NCBI RefSeq assembly: GCF_900156025.1
Contig: NZ_FTMO01000001.1
Span: 434,001-498,000 of the forward strand
Reading direction: 5' to 3'
Length of the DNA stretch: 64,000 bases
Source: Allobosea sp. TND4EK4
GTDB taxonomy: Bacteria > Pseudomonadota > Alphaproteobacteria > Rhizobiales > Beijerinckiaceae
A model generated the notes under the pieces. The model searched no databases. It was not told the origin of the DNA and saw only the letters and a program-made list of their open reading frames with translations. Position 1 is the first letter of the stretch, and each line of letters begins with the position of its first letter. Shown here piece by piece: positions 57,707-64,000 of the stretch. A program made the translations under genes and the position numbers.

Positions 57707-58396
57707 ATGAGCCTGTCCCCGATTGTCGTCTTCGATCTCGACGGCACCCTGGCCGAGACGGCTCCCGACATCATGCGTGTGCTCAACGTCATCCTGGTAC
57801 GCGAAGGACTGGCAGCCCTGCCGCTGGAGCGGGCGCGCGAGCTGGTCGGCGCGGGCGCCCGCGCGCTGATCGAACGCGGCTTCAACGTCTCGGGCCGCCC
57901 CCTCGATGCGGCGACGCTCGACCGGCTGTTCGAGGATTTCCTGCTGATCTACGCCGAGGACGTCGCTTCCGGCAGCTATCTCTTCGACGGCGTGCCGGAA
58001 GCGATGGAACGACTGGCGGGGGAAGGCTACGCGCTGGCCGTCTGCACCAACAAGCCGATCCTGCACACAAGGCTGATCCTGGAGCATTTCGGGGTAGCGG
58101 ATCGCTTCGCCTCGGTGGCGGGCCGCGACAGCTTCGCCTTCTTCAAGCCGGACCCTCGCCACCTGACGATGACGATCGAAGCCGCCAAGGGGGATCCTAG
58201 GCGCGCGGTGATGATCGGCGATTCGCGCACCGATATCCTCACGGCCCGCGCCGCCGGCATCCCGTCGATCTGCGTGCCGTTCGGCTATACTGACGTGCCG
58301 ATCGAGACGCTGAAACCCGATTACGTAATCCAGCACTTCGACGAATTGCGGGATGCCGTGGCCCGTGCGCTGGCACCGGCCGCCATCGCCTGCTGA
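57707..58396 (+). CDS. gph: Phosphoglycolate phosphatase
   Basis: A 229-residue HAD-superfamily hydrolase. Motif I is VVFDLDGTLAET with nucleophile Asp10 and acid Asp12; a small helical cap follows; motif II is AVCTNKP, and motifs III/IV are FKPDPRHL and MIGDSRTDILTARAAG. It removes phosphate from 2-phosphoglycolate formed by oxygenase activity or DNA repair. Divergent from the small exported-protein gene. Confidence 0.93.
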   Translation: MSLSPIVVFDLDGTLAETAPDIMRVLNVILVREGLAALPLERARELVGAGARALIERGFNVSGRPLDAATLDRLFEDFLLIYAEDVASGSYLFDGVPEAMERLAGEGYALAVCTNKPILHTRLILEHFGVADRFASVAGRDSFAFFKPDPRHLTMTIEAAKGDPRRAVMIGDSRTDILTARAAGIPSICVPFGYTDVPIETLKPDYVIQHFDELRDAVARALAPAAIAC

Positions 58397-58448
58397 GAAG
58401 CGCGACGTCCTTGACGACGCCGGGCCTGCCGACTAGGAGAGGCCGTCC

Positions 58449-58523
58449 GGGCGATTAGCTCAGCGGTAGAGCACTCCCTTCACACGGGAGGGGTCGCAGG
58501 TTCGAACCCTGCATCGCCCACCA
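58449..58523 (+). tRNA. tRNA-Val (CAC)
   Basis: A 75-nt cloverleaf with encoded CCA. Acceptor GGGCGAT pairs with ATCGCCC, the D-arm AGCTCAGCGGTAGAGC and T-arm GCAGGTTCGAACCCTGC are standard, and the anticodon stem CTCCC/GGGAG presents CAC at 58481-58483. It decodes GUG valine codons. No integrase or att-like duplication is visible. Confidence 0.97.
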
Positions 58524-58851
58524 TTCCCCCCAATCCGGATCGTCCGACATCAGGCTCAGCGCCGATGACGCGGCCTCGGGATCGCCGCGCCCGCTGCGGC
58601 ATCACGGCGAAGCCGAGACGTTGGAAGAAAGTGCAATTCGGCCATCGCGACGCAGAGACGGCTTGATGCCGCTGCGCTCCTCAGCGTCTTCCGAAAGACA
58701 AAAACGGCCAGGCTCGCCCAAGCCCGGCCGTAAGTTTGCCACAACCGGGTCGGGGGAACCGCCCGCTGCAAGATCACTCTGGATCCGGCGGCGGCAGCCC
58801 GCCTTGATCTTCGTCAAATCTTGCCCGCAGCGGACAGCGGCGGGCCTTTCC
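58524..58851. other. Intergenic region after tRNA-Val with a minus-strand terminator
   Basis: 328 bp without a gene. On the minus strand ACGGCCGGGCT-TGGGCG-AGCCTGGCCGT (58704-58731, one mismatch) followed by TTTT forms a rho-independent terminator for the upstream SGNH-like gene, about 120 bp after its stop. The remaining sequence has no credible ORF or other pattern. Confidence 0.7.
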
Positions 58852-59907
58852 TCAATGCGACAGCCGCGCTGCGCCGTCGTCGAACGGCGCGCCTCCCGTT
58901 GCGATGGCGGCAAGCTCCTGCTCGAGACGCTGCGCCACAGGCAGGCGGAAATGCAGCGCATCCCAGTAATGCGTGTCGTCGGAGGTCAGCGGCGAGGGAT
59001 GGGCATAGTCGACCAGGGCGGCGCCTCGCGCCCGCGCGATGGCGGCGATGCGGCTCTTGCAGGCGGCGTAACGCTGCCATCCAGCACTGTTCGTGCGCGG
59101 GAAGGCCGCGACATGCGAGGGCGGCAGCACGATCATGATCCGCGTCGCGGGCGGATAGGCGGCCAGCGAATCGGCCAGCCAATCCAGGGCCGGAAACCGC
59201 CAGCCCGCGTTCTCCGAGAGCGGCACGGGCGCCGGCGGCAGCGGCGAAAGGTCTTCCGGCTTGCCGCCGCTGCCCTGGTAGATGTGGCTGCGCGCGCGAG
59301 AGAGATCGTAGCTGGCTTCCGGCGGGGTGAAGACCTCGTAGCCGTCGCCGCGAATGCGCTCACGCGTCAGGCCGAAGCGATAGGCCAGCAGGCGCCCGGC
59401 GATTTCGAGATTGGTCAGGTTGACGAGCTTCAGCCAGTCGAACCAGCGCACGTCCCGCGAGAACCAAGCCGGCACCGGGCGCGGGGTGCGCCATTTGGCC
59501 GGGTCGGTCGCGTCGGCCTCGCACCAGGTCTGGTCCAGCCCCCAGACCAGCCAGCGCGGCGCCGCGACATGCGCCTGGAACAGCCGGGCCGTCTGCATCT
59601 GCTCCCAGGGCGTCGCCGCGTTCATGGCGAGGTTGGCGAAGCGGGCACCAAGATCGCGCGAGAGCGCCTGCGGGTCGACCAGGCGCATCGTCGAGGTGCC
59701 GACGACGGCCGCGTCGAAGGCGCCCGAGCGCACCAGTTGCGGGTACATGAAGCGCTGGTTGATATCCATGATGGGGCGCGGGGCCTGCCCCACGCCGACG
59801 CGCAGGCCGAAGGGGTCGAGGCCGGCGATGAAGGTGAAGACGAGGCCGGCGAACAGCGCGAGCGCGAGACAGAACCAGCGGCTCCAGGCAATCCAGTTTC
59901 TGGCCAT
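58852..59907 (-). CDS. Membrane-anchored SGNH-hydrolase-like protein of unknown function
   Basis: A 351-residue protein with one N-terminal membrane anchor (WFCLALALFAGLVFTFIAGL) and a large periplasmic domain. VVGTSTMRLVDP resembles the SGNH nucleophile block and the C-terminal HYWDALHFR resembles the D-x-x-H block of SGNH/AlgX-like proteins, with an intervening VLPPSH. It could act on envelope polysaccharide O-acetyl groups, but this is only inferred. Homologues occur as uncharacterised proteins in Rhizobiales. It is divergent from the lytic transglycosylase gene. Confidence 0.72.
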   Translation of the reverse strand: MARNWIAWSRWFCLALALFAGLVFTFIAGLDPFGLRVGVGQAPRPIMDINQRFMYPQLVRSGAFDAAVVGTSTMRLVDPQALSRDLGARFANLAMNAATPWEQMQTARLFQAHVAAPRWLVWGLDQTWCEADATDPAKWRTPRPVPAWFSRDVRWFDWLKLVNLTNLEIAGRLLAYRFGLTRERIRGDGYEVFTPPEASYDLSRARSHIYQGSGGKPEDLSPLPPAPVPLSENAGWRFPALDWLADSLAAYPPATRIMIVLPPSHVAAFPRTNSAGWQRYAACKSRIAAIARARGAALVDYAHPSPLTSDDTHYWDALHFRLPVAQRLEQELAAIATGGAPFDDGAARLSH

Positions 59908-60043
59908 GCGGGCCGCGGCTCCCTGATCAACTCGCGATGTCGCCCCGCCGCCTCTTCGCACGGCAGCGCCCAACTCGACAATCGCCAACCGCCCCCGGCC
60001 GAGGCGACTGGCTGCCGCGAGGCCTGCATGCGAAACAGACGTC

Positions 60044-60976
60044 ATGGCATTCCGGAACCCTTTTCGCTTGGCAGCCTCCGCACTTGCGGGCTGCGCGATC
60101 CTGCTGGTCCTGCTCGGACCCGTGGCTCATGCGGCGCCGGCCGAAGGCGAGTCGGCGACGCCCTCCTCCGGCATCGAGGACGCGCTCTGCCGGCTGATCG
60201 ACGGGGCGGGACGCGCGCATTCCGTGCCGCCGGCCTTCCTGACGCGCCTGATCTTCCAGGAATCGAGCTTCCGCCCCGGCGTCACCAGCCCCGCCGGTGC
60301 GCAGGGCGTGGCGCAGTTCATGCCCGGCACGGCGCGGGAGCGCGGGCTCTCCGACCCGTTCGATCCCGAGCAGGCGGTGCCGAAGGCGGCACAGTTCCTC
60401 GGCGAGCTGCGCGACCGTTTCGGCAATTGGGGCCTGGCGGCGGCGGCCTATAATGGCGGGCCGAACCGGGTTGCAGCCTGGCTGGCGGCGCGCAAGGCAG
60501 GGCAAAGCAGGTTCCTGCCCTTCGAGACGGAGACCTACGTCCTGTCGATCACCGGCACGAGCGCCGAGGACTGGGCCGAGGAGGCGCAGGCCAGCGCGGA
60601 CGGCGACGGACGCTCGCGGCGGCTTCGCCCGGCGACGCGCGACCCGCAAGAGGCCTGCGGGCCGACGCTCGTCGCGATCCGCAGCAGCCGCCCTGCCCTG
60701 CCTGTCGTCGCCGAGGCCCCGTTCGCGCCATGGGGCGTGCAGCTCGCCGGAAACTTCTCCAAGGCCCGCGCGCTGGCCGCCTTCGGCAGGGCCGCCGCCC
60801 GCCATAGAGGCCTTATCGGGGAGTTGCAGCCAATGGTGATCGGCACCCGCTTTCGGAGCCGCGGGACGCGGGCCTTCTATCGCGTTCGCCTGCCGGCCGC
60901 GAGCCGCGCGGAGGCTCTGTCGCTGTGCCGGCGCATCCAGTCCGACCGGGGCGCCTGCATCGTGCTGCGGAGTTGA
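60044..60976 (+). CDS. Lytic transglycosylase with SPOR domain
   Basis: A 310-residue exported protein: a signal peptide (LAGCAILLVLLGPVAHA), an SLT goose-lysozyme-like domain (about 45-180) with catalytic Glu73 in LIFQESSFRPG and the motifs GAQGVAQFMPGTA and AAAYNGGPNRV, then a C-terminal SPOR-like domain (about 230-310, WGVQLAGNFSKARALAAFGRA). It cleaves peptidoglycan; the SPOR domain would target denuded glycans at the septum. Next to another envelope enzyme, an L,D-transpeptidase. Confidence 0.93.
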   Translation: MAFRNPFRLAASALAGCAILLVLLGPVAHAAPAEGESATPSSGIEDALCRLIDGAGRAHSVPPAFLTRLIFQESSFRPGVTSPAGAQGVAQFMPGTARERGLSDPFDPEQAVPKAAQFLGELRDRFGNWGLAAAAYNGGPNRVAAWLAARKAGQSRFLPFETETYVLSITGTSAEDWAEEAQASADGDGRSRRLRPATRDPQEACGPTLVAIRSSRPALPVVAEAPFAPWGVQLAGNFSKARALAAFGRAAARHRGLIGELQPMVIGTRFRSRGTRAFYRVRLPAASRAEALSLCRRIQSDRGACIVLRS

Positions 60977-61157
60977 TTTTCGAGCGCTCGGATGTTGCAG
61001 AGTCGCAACGTGGAACGGCAAAGCTCGGTCGCTCCCGGCGTTGTGATGAGCCCCCGATTGCGAGGAACGGATCGCTCTGACAGGACGTTGAGGAGACGTT
61101 GACTTTTCAGTGTCAACCTCATGTCCAGCGCCTTCCCCGACCGTCCGAGGTTCATCG

Positions 61158-61736
61158 ATGTCCCGCTCTCTTCGTCTGGCCATGCTCGCCAGCCTTGGCC
61201 TGCTCGCGCTCGGCTCCGCAGCCCGCGCCGAGATCGATCCGTTGACCCGCCAGCCGCTGGTTCAGATCGTCGATCCGTCCAAGGCCCAGGCGACCACCAT
61301 CCCGCGCGAGATCGTCGACTACCAGACCAAGCATCGCCCCGGCACGATCGTCGTCGACACCAATGAGCGCCGCCTCTATTTCGTGCTGCCGGAAGGCAAG
61401 GCCGTGCGCTACGGCGTCGGCGTCGGCCGGCCGGGCTTCGACTGGGCCGGTTCGCATGCCATTACCCGCAAGGCCGAATGGCCGAGCTGGACCCCGCCGT
61501 CCCAGATGCTGAAGCGCCGCCCCGACCTGCCGCGCCACATGGCCGGCGGCCCGGACAACCCGCTCGGTGCCCGTGCGCTGTATCTCGGCTCGACGCTCTA
61601 CCGCATCCACGGCTCGAACGAGCCGGAGACGATCGGCCAGGCGGTCTCGTCGGGCTGCATCCGCATGCTCAACGAGGACGTCGTCGACCTCTACGATCGC
61701 GCCAAGGTCGGCACCCGGGTCGTTGTCGCGCGCTGA
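61158..61736 (+). CDS. L,D-transpeptidase (YkuD domain, ErfK type)
   Basis: A 192-residue secreted enzyme with a signal peptide (RLAMLASLGLLALGSAARA) and a bare YkuD domain: TIVVDTNERRLYFVLPEGKAVRYGVGVGR, His151 (YRIHGSNEP) and nucleophile Cys167 in VSSGCIRM. It lacks the peptidoglycan-binding domain of the enzyme near position 4000. It would form 3-3 crosslinks or attach outer-membrane proteins to peptidoglycan, as known in Rhizobiales. ATG 61158 was chosen because it starts the signal peptide. Ends at a strong terminator. Confidence 0.93.
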   Translation: MSRSLRLAMLASLGLLALGSAARAEIDPLTRQPLVQIVDPSKAQATTIPREIVDYQTKHRPGTIVVDTNERRLYFVLPEGKAVRYGVGVGRPGFDWAGSHAITRKAEWPSWTPPSQMLKRRPDLPRHMAGGPDNPLGARALYLGSTLYRIHGSNEPETIGQAVSSGCIRMLNEDVVDLYDRAKVGTRVVVAR

Positions 61737-61767
61737 ACGCCGCAGCAACCTGCAGTCAGACAAGCAG

Positions 61768-61798
61768 AAGGCCGGCGGATGAACCGCCGGCCTTTTTT
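61768..61798 (+). terminator. Rho-independent terminator of the L,D-transpeptidase gene
   Basis: AAGGCCGGCGG-ATGAA-CCGCCGGCC followed by TTTTTT: a 9-11-bp GC-rich stem with a U-run on the plus strand, 31 bp after the L,D-transpeptidase stop and before the convergent PhnA-like gene. Confidence 0.92.
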
Positions 61799-61820
61799 GA
61801 TGCGTGCTGCCTTGTGAGCG

Positions 61821-62690
61821 TCAGACGATGGGGTCGCGGCGCATCGCCTCGTCGCGATGCTCTCCACCCATGCCCGCAGCCCACCAGGCCGATACGGCCG
61901 CGACCAACAGGCCGGCGGCGGTGAGGAAAGCCGCCAGGATCGCGATCTTGCGGGCCTTCTCGGCGGCCTGCTTGGCGGTTTCCTTGGCCTCGTTCAGCTT
62001 GGCATAGGCGTCGTCGATGCGCTTCTGCGCATCCTGCTCGCTGATGTTCGCGCGGGCGGCGAGGCGCGAGGCAAGATAGTCGCGGTCGCCCTGCTCGAGC
62101 CGGCCATTGGCCAGGGAGCTGACGAATATCCGCGAGGCCTGGTCGCGCTCTTCGGCCGTGACCGGAGCCTGACCGGAGGCGCGGGTGACGTTGTCGAGCG
62201 CAAGACCCATCGGATCTGCCTGCGAGGAGACGAGGGAGGCCATGCCGGAACCGGCCGAGGCCACGCCGTTCACCGCCGTCTTCGCCGCGCCGAAGAGCGA
62301 CGAGGTGGTGAGGAAGACGATGATCAGCATGCCAGTCGCCCAGACGACCAGGCCATGAGCACCGTCGCGCACCTTGCGCTCGTCGCCGGTCGAGTCCAGC
62401 ACCGGCTGGGTCATGCGTCCCGCGACATAGCCACCGGCCATGCTGGCCGAGACGGTGACCCACAGCGTCCACAGCCCGAGCGCGATGGCCAGCGCCGTGC
62501 CGCTGCTGCTGCGGCTGAAATCGGCCGAGACCATCGACAGCCCCAGCGCAGAACCGAAGACGGTGAAAATGGTCGAGATCGCCGTCGCGATGATCGCGCC
62601 GGCGAAAATAGCGCCCCACTGGACATAGCCAGTGCTGGGCTTGTTCACGGTGACGGGTGCCACCACAACATCGGAACCTGTCATGGACAT
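61821..62690 (-). CDS. PhnA-like integral membrane protein
   Basis: A 289-residue protein with about four membrane segments (GYVQWGAIFAGAIIATAISTIFTVFGSALGL, a second pair around residues 70-130 and a last one at IAILAAFLTAAGLLVAAVSAWWAA) and a soluble helical loop (EERDQASRIFVSSLANGRL, QKRIDDAYAKLNEAKETAKQAAEKA) that may form a coiled coil. Homologues are common in Rhizobiales and are often called PhnA-like, without proven function. It starts 9 bp after the stop of a 24-codon membrane-peptide gene. GGAGGCTCCG provides the ribosome binding site. Confidence 0.85.
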   Translation of the reverse strand: MSMTGSDVVVAPVTVNKPSTGYVQWGAIFAGAIIATAISTIFTVFGSALGLSMVSADFSRSSSGTALAIALGLWTLWVTVSASMAGGYVAGRMTQPVLDSTGDERKVRDGAHGLVVWATGMLIIVFLTTSSLFGAAKTAVNGVASAGSGMASLVSSQADPMGLALDNVTRASGQAPVTAEERDQASRIFVSSLANGRLEQGDRDYLASRLAARANISEQDAQKRIDDAYAKLNEAKETAKQAAEKARKIAILAAFLTAAGLLVAAVSAWWAAGMGGEHRDEAMRRDPIV

Positions 62691-62699
62691 CGGAGCCTC

Positions 62700-62774
62700 C
62701 TAGCGCAGACCGAGAAAGGAAAGGATTGCGAGGATCACGACGACGAGTCCGACGAGATAGATAATACTGTCCAT
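62700..62774 (-). CDS. 24-residue conserved membrane peptide upstream of the PhnA-like gene
   Basis: A 24-codon ORF starting MDSIIYLVGL and ending LSFLGLR, almost entirely a single hydrophobic helix with a charged C-terminal Arg. A strong AGGAGGG ribosome binding site precedes ATG 62774, and its TAG lies 9 bp before the PhnA-like start. Peptides of this form (MDSIIYLVG...) occur in the same position in other Rhizobiales as I recall, so it is probably real and acts with the PhnA-like protein. Confidence 0.75.
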   Translation of the reverse strand: MDSIIYLVGLVVVILAILSFLGLR

Positions 62775-62913
62775 AGAGCCCTCCTGAGGGTCAGCCACCC
62801 GGCAGAGGGCAAACAGGCGTGGGCCCGCTTAGTTCCGCCTGGCGAAGCGGCAAGCGTCAGGGCCGAGCAGCGCGCCGGCTCAGCAGTGGACGACCGAGGG
62901 AGGGGTCGGCCGT

Positions 62914-63309
62914 CTATCGACGCTCGCGCGACAGGCCTTTCTCGGCAAGAGCCGCTTCATAGGCGCGCATCTTGTCGCTCTGCTGCTCGCCCAGCTCGCG
63001 CAGGTAATCCCAGGCGTAGAGGCCAGTGTCGTGCATGTCGTCGAAGGTGAGCTTCACGGCATAGTGCCCTACCGGCTCAACCTTCAGGATTTCGACCGCC
63101 GCCTTGCCGGGAACGATCGTCTTCTGGCTGGCGTGATGCCCCTGCACCTCCGCCGAGGGGCTCTCGACACGCAGCAGCTCGGCCGGCAGCGCGAAGCTCG
63201 CGCCATCGTCGAAGACGACATGCAACGTGCGGCGGTCCTTGGCGAGGCGCAGTTCCGTCGGCCAGGATGACATGATCGTGCCTTTCGTCTCGTCGCGCGG
63301 GGCGGCCAT
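62914..63309 (-). CDS. DUF971 domain-containing protein
   Basis: A 131-residue soluble protein with the DUF971 (GBBH-like N-terminal) pattern: WPTELRLAKDRRTLHVVFDDGASFALPAELLRVESPSAEVQGH, and a second half with VEPVGHYAVKLTFDDMHDTGLYAWDYLREL. The His and Asp residues of this domain bind a metal in some fusions, for example in Fe-S or carnitine enzymes. Stand-alone members have unknown function and often lie near molybdopterin or Fe-S genes, as here (moaA, divergent). The start at 63309 is preferred; M13 (63273) is an alternative. Confidence 0.88.
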   Translation of the reverse strand: MAAPRDETKGTIMSSWPTELRLAKDRRTLHVVFDDGASFALPAELLRVESPSAEVQGHHASQKTIVPGKAAVEILKVEPVGHYAVKLTFDDMHDTGLYAWDYLRELGEQQSDKMRAYEAALAEKGLSRERR

Positions 63310-63427
63310 GCGCTTGACCTTGCCCGCATCGATGCCAATGTCTCGCTCTTAGCAATGTAGGCGTTCCTCCGCATCGGGGCGAAGCGGACGCGATGACCGG
63401 AGTTGAGGCAGGGTGCTGCTCGACGAC

Positions 63428-64000
63428 ATGAAGCCGCTGATGCGAGCGCCGCTGGTCGATCCGTTCGGCCGGGCGATTTCCTATTTGCGCATCTCAGTGA
63501 CCGATCGGTGCGATTTTCGCTGCGTCTACTGCATGTCCGAGACCATGCAGTTCCTGCCGCGAAAGGAGCTGCTGACGCTGGAGGAGCTCGACCGCATCGC
63601 CAGCGCCTTCGTCGCCCGCGGCACGCGCAAGCTCAGGCTGACTGGCGGCGAGCCGCTTGTCCGGCGCGATATCATGCAGCTGTTCCGCTCCCTCTCGCGC
63701 CACCTCGCCTCGGGGGCGCTCGAAGAGCTGACCCTGACGACGAACGGCTCGTTGCTCTCCAAATATGCCCGGGAGCTGGCCGATTACGGGGTGAGGCGGA
63801 TCAATGTCTCGCTCGATACGCTCGACCCGGACAAGTTCCGGGAGATCACACGGCGCGGCGACCTCAAGGTCGTGCTGGACGGCATCGCGGCCGCCCGCAA
63901 GGCCGGGATGCGGGTCAAGATCAACGCCGTGGCGCTGAAGGGCGTCAATGACGACGAAATCGAGCAGCTCATGCTGTGGTCACACGATCTCGGCATGGAT
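63428..64000 (+). CDS. moaA: GTP 3',8-cyclase MoaA (3' end outside window)
   Basis: 191 codons of an N-terminal fragment. The radical-SAM cluster motif CX3CX2C is complete: Cys28, Cys32, Cys35 in [15 protein letters not shown]. Further signatures are [11 protein letters not shown] (GGE for SAM binding), [11 protein letters not shown] and [13 protein letters not shown]. MoaA rearranges GTP to the cyclic intermediate of molybdenum cofactor. ATG 63428 was chosen; an in-frame GTG at 63413, five codons upstream, is also possible. The protein runs off the right edge (about 330 residues expected). Confidence 0.96.
   Translation, partial: MKPLMRAPLVDPFGRAISYLRISVTDRCDFRCVYCMSETMQFLPRKELLTLEELDRIASAFVARGTRKLRLTGGEPLVRRDIMQLFRSLSRHLASGALEELTLTTNGSLLSKYARELADYGVRRINVSLDTLDPDKFREITRRGDLKVVLDGIAAARKAGMRVKINAVALKGVNDDEIEQLMLWSHDLGMD

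Noticed and set aside
58449-58523. tRNA-Val as an integration (att) site
   Set aside because: No integrase, no duplicated tRNA 3' end and no foreign-looking genes follow within the window.
61098-61117. GTTGAC-N8-GTCAAC dyad upstream of the second L,D-transpeptidase
   Set aside because: A short 6-bp repeat with a long spacer and no regulator nearby; not distinguishable from chance.

Overview
The window is a high-GC chromosomal stretch packed with genes on both strands. It suggests an alphaproteobacterium of the order Hyphomicrobiales (Rhizobiales), most likely Boseaceae/Bosea-like. This rests on an LdtR-type MarR regulator beside an L,D-transpeptidase and a DUF6163 membrane protein, a PhnA-like membrane protein with a 24-residue partner, a DUF2865 protein, an Omp25/RopB-type barrel, class II DAHP synthase, an Asp-type (Mg) HemB, a second-type GluRS and Rhizobiales-style intergenic palindromes. 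The taxonomic call is inference; no rRNA gene is present. I see no insertion sequence, prophage, integrase or CRISPR array.

Layout. 1-5.4 kb: a LysR/YeiH pair, a MerR-controlled MFS exporter with a MerR-type promoter, then an L,D-transpeptidase and its probable regulator LdtR. 5.6-9.8 kb: a DUF6163 protein and 3-hydroxyisobutyryl-CoA hydrolase, divergent from hemB (with a candidate Irr box), then an amidase. 10-15 kb: an RND efflux pump (permease plus adaptor) divergent from a TetR repressor, with a near-perfect operator between them; then tRNA-Phe. 15.5-21.8 kb: a complete fructose PTS locus, fruR divergent from fruBKA, with two perfect palindromic operators. 21.9-28.7 kb: small conserved genes (TraR/DksA zinc finger, YacG, SDR, Maf), the psd-pssA phosphatidylethanolamine operon and an orphan P450. 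28.8-34.5 kb: an Atm1-type ABC exporter and a cysS-to-cimA operon linked by two tiny overlapping ORFs. 34.8-38.9 kb: exported proteins, CreA, a degenerate FAH-fold protein and an orphan TRAP binding protein with a MarR regulator. 39-46.8 kb: purC, DUF2865, an MHS-type permease, gltX, an outer-membrane barrel and DAHP synthase. 47-55.6 kb: an esterase, an O-antigen ligase-like gene overlapping gor, a tctCBA tricarboxylate transporter and an APC permease. 55.7-64 kb: DUF2059, rpiA, gph, tRNA-Val, envelope genes (SGNH-like protein, SLT-SPOR transglycosylase, second L,D-transpeptidase), the PhnA-like/24-aa pair, DUF971 and the 5' part of moaA.

Most of the content is housekeeping and transport. 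The points most worth a second look are the run of three 4-nt start/stop overlaps joining cysS, two micro-ORFs and cimA; an FAH-family protein that has lost its metal ligands; a SoxR-box-like operator served by a MerR protein without the SoxR iron-sulfur cysteines; a terminator-plus-dyad directly upstream of the L,D-transpeptidase; paired stem-loops between tctC and tctB; and several strong intergenic palindromes, one with a perfect 16-bp stem.
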